Made by a program: the position numbers and the translations under genes. A stretch of DNA of 64,000 nt from Escherichia fergusonii ATCC 35469. GTDB taxonomy: Bacteria > Pseudomonadota > Gammaproteobacteria > Enterobacterales > Enterobacteriaceae. The stretch spans positions 1,922,001 to 1,986,000 of the forward strand of contig NC_011740.1 in assembly GCF_000026225.1 (NCBI RefSeq), read 5' to 3'. Positions 37,407 to 48,912 of this stretch are shown here, one piece after another (the stretch's first letter is position 1; each line of letters begins with the position of its first letter). The notes under the pieces are model-generated. The model was given only the letters and a program-made list of their open reading frames with translations. It ran no database searches and was not told the DNA's origin.

Positions 37407-37434
37407 ATGCCCGATAAACCTGCGCATCGGGCAT
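37407..37434 (-). terminator. Hairpin after efeB
   Basis: ATGCCCGAT and ATCGGGCAT form a perfect 9-bp stem with a 10-nt loop, 11 bp after the efeB stop. The minus-strand sequence after it (GAGTTTTGTG) is only moderately T-rich, so termination strength is uncertain. Confidence 0.65.
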
Positions 37435-37445
37435 ATTTGCGTCGA

Positions 37446-38717
37446 TCAAACCTGTAATAGCGCCCTTCCAAGATAATCGCTCGCGTCCTTCACCCCCGGC
37501 AGCGCAAAAAAATAACCGCCGCCGATGGGTTTAACGTATTCCTCCAGCGCTTCACCATTGAGCCTTTTTTGTACTGTCAGGAAGCCCTTTTCCAGATCGT
37601 GTTGGTAGCAGACAAACAGCAACCCCATATCCAGTTGCCCGGAGTTGGTGACGCCCAGTGAATAACTGTAGCCACGACGCAGCATCAGACTGGACTCGCT
37701 CTCCGTCGTGCGGGGATTCGCCAGCCGGATATGGCTGTCCAGCGCGATCACCTTCCCTTCCGGGTCGCTGGCATAATCCGGCACATCGTGCTCATGCTGC
37801 ATTCCCAGCGGCGCACCAGTTTGCTTATCTCGACCAAAAATTGTCTGCTGTTCTTTCAGCGGCGTTCTGTCCCAAAATTCCACTCGAAACTGAATCAACC
37901 GCACCGCCTGGTAGCTGCCGCCGATAGCCCAGGCAGGCTCCTGCTGATCTGCCGTCACCCACACCACTTTTTGCATCAACTTCGCATTCTGGCTATCGGG
38001 ATTGGCGGTGCCGTCTTTAAAGCCCAGCAAATTTATCGGCGTCTCTTTGCCTTTACTGCGCGCCGCGTGATCAGAAATAAACCCTTCCCGCTTCCAGCGC
38101 ACACTGAGCAAATCCGGCGTGTGTTTAATGATATCGCGCAGTGCATGGATCACCGTGTCCTGGGTATTGGCGCAAATCTGTAGCAACACATCACCATGAC
38201 ATAACGCCGCATCAAGCGAGTCGTTAGGGAAACGTGTCATCTTCTGCAACTTTTTCGGCATCTGCTGCGCAAGGCCAAAACGCTCATCAAACAATGAGTG
38301 GCCCACCGATAACGTGATGGTGAGATTATCGGGCGCAATGTAGCCGCCAAGAATGCCGGAATCGCGTGGTGGCAGGCGTGGATTTGGCGTTTCTGGTGCC
38401 GCTCCGCCCTGAGTCAGAAAAGCAAAACGCTGAGTCAACAAGCGAAACAATCGCTCAAGATCAGCTTTATCGCTGGCAAGCACATCAAACGCCACCAGCA
38501 TCATTGCGGCCTGTTGTGGCGTCAGGATCCCTGCCTGATGTTCGCCATAAAACGGCTGCGCTTCACTGCGCGCATCCGGTGAAAGCGTCCCCGGCGCACT
38601 TAGTGGTTTTTGCGCATGCGCTACCGGGCAACTTCCCGCCAGTGCCAGCGCGCCAATCCCTTTCAGTAAACGTCGGCGTGACGGTTCATTCACACCGTTT
38701 TCATCTTCATACTGCAT
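37446..38717 (-). CDS. efeB: Tat-exported dye-decolorising heme peroxidase EfeB
   Basis: A 423-residue DyP-type peroxidase. The twin-arginine signal (SRRRLLKGIGALALAG) ends near residue 35 and the GFKDGTANP motif carries the distal Asp. Exported folded with heme, it acts in the EfeUOB ferrous iron uptake system of the periplasm and has been reported to work on heme and porphyrins. It follows efeO by 5 bp on the same strand. Confidence 0.96.
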   Translation of the reverse strand: MQYEDENGVNEPSRRRLLKGIGALALAGSCPVAHAQKPLSAPGTLSPDARSEAQPFYGEHQAGILTPQQAAMMLVAFDVLASDKADLERLFRLLTQRFAFLTQGGAAPETPNPRLPPRDSGILGGYIAPDNLTITLSVGHSLFDERFGLAQQMPKKLQKMTRFPNDSLDAALCHGDVLLQICANTQDTVIHALRDIIKHTPDLLSVRWKREGFISDHAARSKGKETPINLLGFKDGTANPDSQNAKLMQKVVWVTADQQEPAWAIGGSYQAVRLIQFRVEFWDRTPLKEQQTIFGRDKQTGAPLGMQHEHDVPDYASDPEGKVIALDSHIRLANPRTTESESSLMLRRGYSYSLGVTNSGQLDMGLLFVCYQHDLEKGFLTVQKRLNGEALEEYVKPIGGGYFFALPGVKDASDYLGRALLQV

Positions 38718-38722
38718 AACGC

Positions 38723-39850
38723 TTAATCCAGCCCCAGCACACCGCGAAGTTGCGCCAGATCTTCCGCCAGCGCAGTAATCGGCCCTTTCAGCGCATTACG
38801 ATCGGCATCGGTCAATTTGTCGTAGGTTTCAAAACCGTCTTTAGTACGGTATTTCGCCAGAATGGTATCAACCTTTTTGAAGTTGGCATCGACTTTTGCC
38901 AGCAGTTCCGGGTTGGCTTTTTGCAGTTGCGAACGCAGCAGATCGACAATTTTCTGCGAGCCTTCAACGTTAGCCTGGAAGTCCCACAGATCGGTGTGGC
39001 TGTAGCGATCTTCTTCACCGCTGATTTTGCTGGCTGCCACTTCCTCAATCAGTCCGGCTGCACCGCCGACCACTTTTGAAGGAGGGAAAGCCAGTTCACT
39101 GATGCGTTTTTGCAAATCGACCACATCGGTATAAAGCTGGTCAGCGTACTGATCCATTCCTTTGGTAGTGTTGTCGCCAAACAATGCTTTTTCCAGACGG
39201 TGGAAACCGGTGAATTTCGGATCGCCGGCTTTTTGCTCGTAATCATCTTCACGGGCGTCAATGCTACCATCCAGATCAGAGAACAGCTCAGCAATCGGTT
39301 CAATGCGCTCATAGTGCTGGCGCGTCGGTGCATACAGTGCTTTCGCTTTTTCGATATCGCCTGCTTTAATAGCGTCGGTAAAGGCTTTGGTGTCGGTCAC
39401 CAGCTGCGTGGTTTCCGCCATGACATACGCTTTATATGCAGTAATTGCACCACCAAGACTTAACAGCGCATCGCTCTGCGCCGCATCCGCCGTTGCTTCA
39501 CCTTTGACGATCAACTTCCCTTTCGGGTTAGTCAGCAGACCGCAGGTCATATCGTATTCGCCTGGCTGTAAATTCGCCGTCATTTTCTGGCTAAAACCAG
39601 GGGCGATATTTTCCCGCTCTTCCACCACCATCACGCCTTTGAGGATCTCCCACTCCAGCGCCTTCTGGCTGTGGTTCTGAATAATGAACTGTGTTTTCCC
39701 GGCGTTAACCGTAATGGTCATCGGTTCGCACTGTTTATCCGTCACGGTCACTTTGACCTGCGGAACATCAGCAGCGTTAGCCATAAAAGCAGAGGAGAAC
39801 AGCGCAGCCACGCTTAATTGCAGTGCACTATGGCGGAAGTTAATGGTCAT
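38723..39850 (-). CDS. efeO: Periplasmic iron-binding protein EfeO
   Basis: A 375-residue periplasmic protein with a signal peptide (AALFSSAFMANAA), an N-terminal cupredoxin-like domain (about residues 30-120, with MTCGLL) and a C-terminal M75 imelysin-like domain bearing HRLE, the HxxE motif. It passes iron to the EfeU permease. Middle gene of efeUOB. It is complete and matches E. coli length. Confidence 0.96.
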   Translation of the reverse strand: MTINFRHSALQLSVAALFSSAFMANAADVPQVKVTVTDKQCEPMTITVNAGKTQFIIQNHSQKALEWEILKGVMVVEERENIAPGFSQKMTANLQPGEYDMTCGLLTNPKGKLIVKGEATADAAQSDALLSLGGAITAYKAYVMAETTQLVTDTKAFTDAIKAGDIEKAKALYAPTRQHYERIEPIAELFSDLDGSIDAREDDYEQKAGDPKFTGFHRLEKALFGDNTTKGMDQYADQLYTDVVDLQKRISELAFPPSKVVGGAAGLIEEVAASKISGEEDRYSHTDLWDFQANVEGSQKIVDLLRSQLQKANPELLAKVDANFKKVDTILAKYRTKDGFETYDKLTDADRNALKGPITALAEDLAQLRGVLGLD

Positions 39851-39907
39851 GACGAGACTATCCCTTTAAAGTATGTTGTAACTAAGCAAGAGTTTGCGTC
39901 ATTTTCG

Positions 39908-40738
39908 TTACGCGGAGCGAGACGCTGTCGCCCCTGCGCGCGGCGGCAGAGCAAATGCCACCAGCGCCGGGATGAGATAAATAAACCAGACGGCGACTTC
40001 GCTGACGCTCGGCGCTTCCTGATAACCAAAGATACCTTCCATCAGCGTACCGAACAGCGAGTGAGTTGAGAGCACCGCGCTCATATCGAAGGCGATTTCC
40101 TGAAAGTGGTTCCACAGCCCGGCTTCATGAAACGCGCGAATAGCACCTGCCGCCAGACCTGCGGCGACGAAGAGAATAAACAGGCTGGTCCATTTAAAAA
40201 ACGCGCCAAGATTGAGGCGAATACCGCCCCAGTAGAGCAGGAAGCCGAGCACCACGGCTGTAGCAAGACCGAGCATTGCACCCAGCGGAGGCCAGATCCC
40301 GACATCTTGTTGAAACGCCGCCAGCAGGAAAAAGACCGACTCCAGTCCTTCCCTTGCAACGGCAAAAAAGACCATCATCACCAGCGCCCAGCCATGATGA
40401 TTCCCACGCTGCAATGCGCTATCGACTGCCTGTTCCAGTTGCACTTTGACGTTGCGCGACACTTTACGCATCCAGAAAACCATCCAGGTGAGGATCACCA
40501 CGGCAATCACCGCCACGATACCTTCGAACAATTCCTGCTCTTTTTGCGGAAATTCGCCGGTGGTTTCATTAATGAAGATACCCAGCCCCAGGCACAACGC
40601 AGCGGCTAGAAACACGCCAATCCACATGACACCAATCCATCGACCTCGCTGGGTACGATTAAGATAGCTGGCAATCAGGCTGACAATCAGCGCGGCTTCA
40701 AGTCCTTCGCGCAACATAATGAGAAACGGAACAAACAT
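39908..40738 (-). CDS. efeU: Ferrous iron permease EfeU, intact
   Basis: A 276-residue oxidase-dependent iron transporter-family permease with seven membrane segments. It carries two REGLE motifs: LREGLEAAL near residue 10 and AREGLESVF near residue 140. These Glu residues bind iron. I start at ATG 40738 (MFVPF); the frame extends three codons further. K-12 MG1655 has a frameshift in this gene, but here the frame is continuous, so the whole Efe system should be functional. First gene of efeUOB, with a Fur-like box upstream. Confidence 0.95.
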   Translation of the reverse strand: MFVPFLIMLREGLEAALIVSLIASYLNRTQRGRWIGVMWIGVFLAAALCLGLGIFINETTGEFPQKEQELFEGIVAVIAVVILTWMVFWMRKVSRNVKVQLEQAVDSALQRGNHHGWALVMMVFFAVAREGLESVFFLLAAFQQDVGIWPPLGAMLGLATAVVLGFLLYWGGIRLNLGAFFKWTSLFILFVAAGLAAGAIRAFHEAGLWNHFQEIAFDMSAVLSTHSLFGTLMEGIFGYQEAPSVSEVAVWFIYLIPALVAFALPPRAGATASRSA

Positions 40739-40797
40739 GCCACCCACCCTTAAACGTTTTTCTGAGTCAATCTATGCAAAGAAAAGTAAATCGCAGT

Positions 40798-40816
40798 GAT
40801 AGCGATTATCATTACG
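40798..40816 (-). promoter_or_regulatory. Fur box upstream of efeU
   Basis: GATAGCGATTATCATTACG matches 14 of 19 positions of the Fur consensus GATAATGATAATCATTATC. It lies 60 bp before the efeU start, where E. coli efeU is repressed by Fur with iron. Confidence 0.72.
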
Positions 40817-40957
40817 CTGAAGAAAAACACAAGCGGAATGTAGTGATAATGATGAGGAAATGTAAAAATATTTTGAGGAAAAACGCAGAGGGCAATCACT
40901 GATTGCCCTCTGCCTGCTTCTGATTATGGCGTAGGATTTTCGGGAAAACGCCTTCCC

Positions 40958-42466
<1,509 letters not shown>

Positions 42467-42888
42467 CTAAAGTCTCCAAAAAATTATTATCGGCAATGTC
42501 GAAACTTGCCGTTATATCTGCCACCGGAACGGGGTAACAGAGTTTATGTTTTCCCAGGGCGACCGTATCCTGCCGGAAGCGCTGGTTATTCACAATCGAT
42601 TTAACACACCATTTACATTAAATTTTAGTGCTCAGCGATACTATTTTTCATCAGGTTGCACTCCCTCACATTTTTTGCGGTTGCACCTTTCAAAAATGTT
42701 AACTGCCGCAGAGAAAAAGTCTGAGTTATTTTTTTAATCCCTGTCATATCGATTTCTTTTATTAACATTTCATTCATTTTTAAGCTTGCTACGCAGGTCA
42801 CATTTAACATGGTTGCACAAAGTTGCAACATCATGGATATTTCACGATAACGTTAAGTTGCACCTTTCAGAACAACAGGAGTAATGGC
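42467..42888. promoter_or_regulatory. putP-putA control region with five PutA operators
   Basis: The intergenic region contains the PutA operator hexamer GTTGCA five times on the plus strand: 42655, 42680, 42812, 42822 and 42857. E. coli PutA binds five such sites between putA and putP through its ribbon-helix-helix domain. No gene is seen here; a short frame at 42625-42834 is not supported. Confidence 0.85.
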
Positions 42889-45800
42889 ATGGGAACCACC
42901 ACCATGGGGGTTAAGCTGGACGACGCGACGCGTGAACGCATTAAGTCTGCCGCGACACGTATCGATCGCACACCGCACTGGTTAATTAAGCAGGCGATTT
43001 TTTCTTATCTTGAACAACTGGAAAACAGCGATACTCTGCCGGAGCTACCTGCGCTGCTTTCTGGCGCGGCCAATGAGAGCGATGAAGTACCGAATCCGGC
43101 AGAGGAACCACACCAGCCATTCCTCGACTTTGCCGAGCAAATTTTGCCACAGTCGGTTTCCCGTGCGGCTATCACCGCCGCCTATCGCCGCCCGGAAACC
43201 GAAGCGGTTTCTATGCTGCTGGAACAAGCTCGCCTGCCGCAGCCGGTTGCTGAACAGGCGCATAAACTGGCGTATCAACTGGCCGATAAACTGCGTAATC
43301 AAAAAAATGCCAGTGGTCGCGCAGGCATGGTTCAGGGATTATTGCAGGAGTTTTCGCTGTCATCGCAGGAAGGCGTGGCGCTGATGTGTCTGGCGGAAGC
43401 GCTATTGCGTATTCCCGATAAAGCCACCCGTGATGCGCTAATACGCGACAAAATCAGCAACGGTAACTGGCAGTCACACATTGGTCGTAGCCCGTCGCTG
43501 TTTGTTAATGCTGCCACCTGGGGGCTTCTCTTTACCGGCAAACTGGTTTCTACCCATAACGAAGCCAGCCTCTCCCGTTCGCTGAATCGCATTATCGGTA
43601 AGAGTGGCGAACCGCTAATCCGCAAAGGTGTGGATATGGCGATGCGCCTGATGGGCGAGCAGTTCGTCACTGGTGAAACCATCGCGGAAGCGTTAGCCAA
43701 TGCCCGCAAGCTGGAAGAGAAAGGTTTCCGTTACTCATACGATATGCTGGGCGAAGCCGCACTGACCGCAGCGGACGCGCAGGCATATATGGTTTCCTAT
43801 CAGCAGGCGATTCACGCTATTGGTAAAGCCTCCAATGGTCGTGGCATCTATGAAGGTCCAGGCATTTCAATCAAGCTGTCGGCGCTGCATCCGCGCTACA
43901 GCCGCGCCCAGTATGACCGGGTAATGGAAGAGCTTTACCCACGTCTGAAATCACTAACCTTGCTGGCGCGTCAGTACGATATTGGTATTAACATTGATGC
44001 CGAAGAGGCCGATCGTCTGGAGATCTCCCTCGATCTGTTGGAAAAGCTTTGTTTCGAGCCTGAACTGGCAGGCTGGAACGGCATCGGTTTTGTTATTCAG
44101 GCTTATCAAAAACGCTGCCCGCTGGTGATCGATTACCTGATTGATCTCGCCACCCGCAGCCGCCGTCGTCTGATGATTCGCCTGGTGAAAGGCGCGTACT
44201 GGGATAGTGAAATCAAACGTGCGCAAATGGACGGCCTTGAAGGTTATCCGGTTTATACCCGCAAGGTGTATACCGATGTTTCTTATCTCGCTTGTGCGAA
44301 AAAGCTGCTGGCGGTGCCAAATCTCATTTACCCGCAGTTTGCAACGCACAACGCCCACACGCTGGCGGCGATTTATCAACTGGCAGGTCAAAACTACTAT
44401 CCGGGTCAGTACGAGTTCCAGTGCCTGCATGGTATGGGCGAGCCACTGTATGAGCAGGTCACCGGGAAAGTTGCCGACGGCAAACTTAACCGTCCGTGTC
44501 GTATTTATGCTCCGGTCGGTACCCATGAAACACTGCTGGCATATCTGGTGCGTCGCCTGCTGGAAAACGGTGCTAACACCTCGTTTGTTAACCGTATTGC
44601 TGATACCTCTTTGCCACTGGATGAACTGGTTGCCGATCCAGTCACTGCAGTAGAAAAACTGGCGCAACAGGAAGGGCAAACTGGATTACCCCATCCGAAA
44701 ATTCCCCTGCCGCGCGATCTTTACGGTCACGGGCGCGACAACTCGGCAGGGCTGGATCTCGCCAATGAACACCGGCTGGCATCACTCTCCTCTGCCCTGC
44801 TCAACAGTGCACTGCAAAAATGGCAGGCCTTGCCAATGCTGGAACAACCGGTCGCGGCTGGTGAAATGTCACCCGTTATCAACCCGGCGGAACCGAAAGA
44901 TATTGTGGGCTATGTGCGTGAAGCCACGCCGCGTGAAGTAGAACAGGCGCTGGAAAGTGCAGTTAATAACGCGCCAATCTGGTTTGCCACGCCTCCGGCC
45001 GAACGCGCGGCGATTTTGCATCGCGCTGCCGTACTGATGGAAAGCCAGATGCAGCAACTGATTGGTATTCTGGTACGTGAGGCCGGAAAAACCTTCAGTA
45101 ACGCCATTGCCGAAGTGCGTGAAGCCGTCGATTTTCTCCACTACTACGCGGGACAGGTGCGGGATGATTTCGCTAACGAAACCCACCGTCCATTAGGGCC
45201 TGTGGTGTGTATCAGCCCGTGGAATTTCCCGCTGGCGATTTTCACCGGGCAAATCGCTGCCGCACTGGCGGCAGGTAACAGCGTACTGGCAAAACCGGCA
45301 GAACAAACGCCGCTGATTGCCGCACAAGGGATTGCCATTTTGCTGGAAGCGGGTGTACCGCCAGGCGTGGTGCAGTTGTTGCCCGGTCAGGGTGAAACCG
45401 TAGGCGCGCAACTGACGGGTGATGATCGCGTGCGCGGGGTGATGTTTACCGGTTCAACCGAAGTCGCTACGTTACTGCAACGCAATATCGCCAGCCGCCT
45501 GGACGCTCAGGGCCGCCCAATTCCACTCATTGCGGAAACCGGCGGCATGAACGCGATGATTGTCGATTCCTCCGCCCTGACCGAACAGGTCGTCGTGGAT
45601 GTACTGGCCTCGGCCTTCGACAGTGCAGGTCAGCGTTGTTCGGCGCTGCGCGTGCTGTGTCTGCAAGATGAAATTGCCGACCACACGTTAAAAATGCTGC
45701 GCGGTGCAATGGCCGAATGCCGGATGGGTAATCCGGGTCGCCTGACCACCGATATCGGTCCGGTGATTGATGGCGAAGCGAAGACCAATATTGAGCGCCA

Positions 45801-46851
45801 TATTCAGACCATGCGTAGCAAAGGCCGTCCGGTGTTCCAGGCGGTGCGGGAAAACAGTGAAGATGCCCGCGAATGGCAAAGTGGCACCTTTGTCGCCCCG
45901 ACGCTGATCGAACTGGATGATTTTGCCGAATTGCAAAAAGAGGTATTTGGTCCAGTGCTGCATGTGGTGCGTTACAACCGTAACCAGTTGCCGGAACTGA
46001 TCGAACAGATTAACGCTTCCGGTTATGGTCTGACGCTCGGCGTCCATACGCGCATTGATGAAACCATTGCCCAGGTCACTGGCTCGGCCCATGTCGGTAA
46101 TCTGTATGTTAACCGTAATATGGTGGGCGCAGTGGTTGGGGTGCAACCATTCGGCGGCGAAGGGTTGTCCGGCACCGGGCCGAAAGCAGGCGGTCCGCTC
46201 TATCTCTACCGTCTGCTGGCGAATCGCCCGGAAAGTGCGCTGGCGGTGACGCTCGCGCGTCAGGATGCGGAGTATCCGGTCGATGCACAGTTGAAAGCCG
46301 CATTGACTCAGCCGCTAAATGCACTACGGGAATGGGCGGCAAACCGTCCAGAATTGCAGGCGTTATGTACGCAATATGGCGAGCTGGCGCAGGCAGGAAC
46401 ACAGCGATTGCTGCCAGGGCCGACGGGTGAACGCAACACCTGGACGCTGCTGCCGCGTGAGCGTGTATTGTGTATTGCCGATGATGAACAGGATGCGCTG
46501 ACTCAGCTCGTCGCCGTGCTGGCGGTGGGCAGCCAGGTGCTGTGGCCGGATGACGCTCTGCATCGTCAGTTAGTGAAGGCATTGCCATCAGCAGTCAGCG
46601 AACGTATTCAACTGGCGAAAGTGGAAAATATTACCTCTCAACCGTTTGATGCGGTGATCTTCCACGGGGATTCGGATCAGCTTCGTGCATTGTGTGAAGC
46701 GGTTGCCGCGCGGGATGGCGCAATTGTTTCGGTGCAGGGTTTTGCCCGTGGCGAAAGCAATATCCTGCTGGAACGGTTGTATATCGAGCGTTCGCTGAGC
46801 GTGAATACCGCTGCCGCTGGCGGTAACGCCAGTTTAATGACGATCGGTTAA
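42889..46851 (+). CDS. putA: Trifunctional proline dehydrogenase / P5C dehydrogenase / repressor PutA
   Basis: A 1320-residue protein. Residues 1-47 form a ribbon-helix-helix DNA-binding domain. The FAD proline dehydrogenase domain spans about 260-610 and the NAD P5C dehydrogenase about 650-1120, with active-site Cys in SAGQRCSALR near residue 917. It oxidises proline to glutamate at the membrane and represses put when proline is scarce. ATG 42889 (MGTTTMG) has AGGAG 7 nt upstream; the longer frame enters the operators. As recalled, it is almost identical to K-12. Confidence 0.97.
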   Translation: MGTTTMGVKLDDATRERIKSAATRIDRTPHWLIKQAIFSYLEQLENSDTLPELPALLSGAANESDEVPNPAEEPHQPFLDFAEQILPQSVSRAAITAAYRRPETEAVSMLLEQARLPQPVAEQAHKLAYQLADKLRNQKNASGRAGMVQGLLQEFSLSSQEGVALMCLAEALLRIPDKATRDALIRDKISNGNWQSHIGRSPSLFVNAATWGLLFTGKLVSTHNEASLSRSLNRIIGKSGEPLIRKGVDMAMRLMGEQFVTGETIAEALANARKLEEKGFRYSYDMLGEAALTAADAQAYMVSYQQAIHAIGKASNGRGIYEGPGISIKLSALHPRYSRAQYDRVMEELYPRLKSLTLLARQYDIGINIDAEEADRLEISLDLLEKLCFEPELAGWNGIGFVIQAYQKRCPLVIDYLIDLATRSRRRLMIRLVKGAYWDSEIKRAQMDGLEGYPVYTRKVYTDVSYLACAKKLLAVPNLIYPQFATHNAHTLAAIYQLAGQNYYPGQYEFQCLHGMGEPLYEQVTGKVADGKLNRPCRIYAPVGTHETLLAYLVRRLLENGANTSFVNRIADTSLPLDELVADPVTAVEKLAQQEGQTGLPHPKIPLPRDLYGHGRDNSAGLDLANEHRLASLSSALLNSALQKWQALPMLEQPVAAGEMSPVINPAEPKDIVGYVREATPREVEQALESAVNNAPIWFATPPAERAAILHRAAVLMESQMQQLIGILVREAGKTFSNAIAEVREAVDFLHYYAGQVRDDFANETHRPLGPVVCISPWNFPLAIFTGQIAAALAAGNSVLAKPAEQTPLIAAQGIAILLEAGVPPGVVQLLPGQGETVGAQLTGDDRVRGVMFTGSTEVATLLQRNIASRLDAQGRPIPLIAETGGMNAMIVDSSALTEQVVVDVLASAFDSAGQRCSALRVLCLQDEIADHTLKMLRGAMAECRMGNPGRLTTDIGPVIDGEAKTNIERHIQTMRSKGRPVFQAVRENSEDAREWQSGTFVAPTLIELDDFAELQKEVFGPVLHVVRYNRNQLPELIEQINASGYGLTLGVHTRIDETIAQVTGSAHVGNLYVNRNMVGAVVGVQPFGGEGLSGTGPKAGGPLYLYRLLANRPESALAVTLARQDAEYPVDAQLKAALTQPLNALREWAANRPELQALCTQYGELAQAGTQRLLPGPTGERNTWTLLPRERVLCIADDEQDALTQLVAVLAVGSQVLWPDDALHRQLVKALPSAVSERIQLAKVENITSQPFDAVIFHGDSDQLRALCEAVAARDGAIVSVQGFARGESNILLERLYIERSLSVNTAAAGGNASLMTIG

Positions 46852-46858
46852 ACAGGTT

Positions 46859-46891
46859 GCCGGATGCGACGTGCAACGCGTCTCATCCGGC
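46859..46891. repeat. REP element after putA
   Basis: GCCGGATG...CATCCGGC, a 33-bp REP/PU palindrome with mismatched centre, lies 7 bp after the putA stop. It marks the end of E. coli-like gene order; the AT-rich lpxM2 module begins about 50 bp later. Confidence 0.78.
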
Positions 46892-46943
46892 ATGATCGGT
46901 AGCAACGCTCATTTCATCAGCTGCTAACCAACGCATGGTAATG

Positions 46944-47885
46944 TCATGGATACGGGTCAACCTCATTAGGCTTGCGTGTTTTCAATAATTTCAACATCCA
47001 GGTATATTGTTCTGGATTTGGTCTGATAAAACTTTCTATCTCTTCATTTATCCGTCGGGCTATCGTTTTATCATCTGCTGTCGATAAATCGACCATTGGC
47101 GTGTGAATTTCAATGGTCAGGATATGTTTTTTTGCATCGTAGGTAGGAAAGAGGGGGATAATCTTCGCCTGAGTTATTTTAGCCAACCGTCCTGGTACAG
47201 GTAATGTCGCTTTATAAGTTGCGAAAAAATCAACAAACTCACTATGCTCTGGACCATGATCCTGATCAGGTAAGTAATATCCCCAATATCCCTGACGTAC
47301 AGACTGAATAAATGGTTTTATCCCGTCATTTCGGGCATGTAGCCTTCCACCGAAAATACGGCGTACAACATTCCAGGTATAATCCAACACCGCATTACGC
47401 TGGTTATGGAACATAGCTGCCATTTTTTGGTTCTGAAAAGCCATCAACATCGCCGGAAGATCTACACACCAACCATGCGGAACAAGAAAAATTACTTTGT
47501 CGTTGTTATATTTTATTTCTTCCAGGATATTTTTATTTTTCCAGTGTACGCGCGGAAGGATTTTTTCCGGCCCGCGAATAACTAACTCTGCCAGCATCAC
47601 GATAGATTGCAATGCTGTGGCAAACATAGCGTCAACAATGCTCTCGCATTCTTTCTTACTACGTTCCGGGAAGCAAAGAGCCAGATTAATCAATGCCCGC
47701 CGACGAGCATTTTTCCCCAACCGTCCGACCACACGCCCAAGTTTACCCAGAGCAGGATCACGAATTGATGGAGGAATGAACGCAAAGATTACTATGATTA
47801 TCAGGCCACACCATGTACTCCAATAACGCGGAAGTAAGAAAGATTTCTTAAATTCAGGAATAAACTCAAACTGTTTTTTTCTCAT
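46944..47885 (-). CDS. lpxM2: Second lipid A myristoyltransferase, LpxM2/MsbB2 type
   Basis: A 313-residue lysophospholipid acyltransferase-family protein with one N-terminal membrane segment and the catalytic HX4D motif HGWCVD near residue 137. It resembles LpxM (MsbB) along its length but ends before the longer C-terminal tail and is more AT-rich, matching the plasmid-borne MsbB2 of Shigella and pO157 as I recall. It would add myristate to Kdo2-(lauroyl)-lipid IVA. Last of four same-strand genes, 77 bp after virK. The chromosomal lpxM copy would be outside this window. Confidence 0.88.
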   Translation of the reverse strand: MRKKQFEFIPEFKKSFLLPRYWSTWCGLIIIVIFAFIPPSIRDPALGKLGRVVGRLGKNARRRALINLALCFPERSKKECESIVDAMFATALQSIVMLAELVIRGPEKILPRVHWKNKNILEEIKYNNDKVIFLVPHGWCVDLPAMLMAFQNQKMAAMFHNQRNAVLDYTWNVVRRIFGGRLHARNDGIKPFIQSVRQGYWGYYLPDQDHGPEHSEFVDFFATYKATLPVPGRLAKITQAKIIPLFPTYDAKKHILTIEIHTPMVDLSTADDKTIARRINEEIESFIRPNPEQYTWMLKLLKTRKPNEVDPYP

Positions 47886-47961
47886 TTTTTATATAAGCTG
47901 GCTTGTTTTATTACATTACTGGCGAGGCAAGATGCCAAAAGTGTTACCTGCCAGACTCTGA

Positions 47962-48867
47962 CTAATTCAGGCGGGCCGTAATCTCCTCACGAATCTGATC
48001 CAACAATGCATACCGTTTTCTATATTCTGACCTTTTTTTACTGGGAAGATCATCAAGTGGCTTACGTTCGACACATATCGGCAATCGATACCAGTTATTG
48101 TGTGGTCGGCCAGCAATAGATTCCCAAAAATCACTGTATACGGCAACAAAGGTTTTACTCTTTTGGTAGCGGTATCTCAACTGTTTGAAAACATGACTCT
48201 GCTCGCTGACGGCTAAAATATCAGTAATACCACAGAATCCCATCAACGAACAAAGAACCTCAAAAATAATTCGCTTCGGAAATAGCCCATAACAGGCTTT
48301 AGTGGCATCCCGAATAACTTCCGGGCCAATATTTTTTGGCGCCCCCTGTAGTCCGCCAATAAACGCACAACGGCCGTTCTTTGTCATAATAATGGAACAC
48401 GATAGTCGGGCAACAGGTATCTTGTTGAAATAAAGTGATAGCATTAATTCCCCTTCACGGTCAAAGTTGCATGGAGAACACTGAATATCAAAATGTTCAC
48501 CATTTTTTCCCGCGAATTGAATGAGCGATACTGTCTCACACGGAAATAAAAACGTCTGATATTTATGCGGTAAACTCTGAACAAATCGATAATGTCCGAT
48601 AATATACTCCCCGCGGGTATGTGCACATCCCCCTTTATGTAAATAAGGTCTATGGATTTTTGCAGGTAATGTAGGGTGTATCTCCAGGAGTTTATCGATG
48701 GATTGTAGTGAAAGTAACTTATAATAATACTGAACGCTGGCAACAGGATTTAATATGCATCGCAGAAGATACATGAATCTAAATTTCTTGTTCTCCCATT
48801 TTCCATGCAGAGAACCACGGGCCAAAAGAACTTCTTTCAGGAAAGCTGAAAATAGCAAGCTGGTCAT
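47962..48867 (-). CDS. virK: VirK family protein (DUF535)
   Basis: A 301-residue DUF535 protein matching Shigella VirK and its relatives. It has no signal peptide or clear membrane segment and a basic C-terminus. Shigella VirK was linked to proper surface level of IcsA, and Salmonella relatives (VirK, Mig-14 neighbourhood) to antimicrobial peptide resistance; the biochemical activity is unknown. It lies between the glycosyltransferase and lpxM2 in the standard shf-operon order and is AT-rich. Confidence 0.85.
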   Translation of the reverse strand: MTSLLFSAFLKEVLLARGSLHGKWENKKFRFMYLLRCILNPVASVQYYYKLLSLQSIDKLLEIHPTLPAKIHRPYLHKGGCAHTRGEYIIGHYRFVQSLPHKYQTFLFPCETVSLIQFAGKNGEHFDIQCSPCNFDREGELMLSLYFNKIPVARLSCSIIMTKNGRCAFIGGLQGAPKNIGPEVIRDATKACYGLFPKRIIFEVLCSLMGFCGITDILAVSEQSHVFKQLRYRYQKSKTFVAVYSDFWESIAGRPHNNWYRLPICVERKPLDDLPSKKRSEYRKRYALLDQIREEITARLN

Positions 48868-48912
48868 AAGATATCCGTAAATATGGCACTAATGGAATAT
48901 ACTGGAAGTTAT

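Noticed and set aside
43954..44679. 241-codon open frame antisense to putA
   Set aside because: Shadow of the putA reading frame without start signals.
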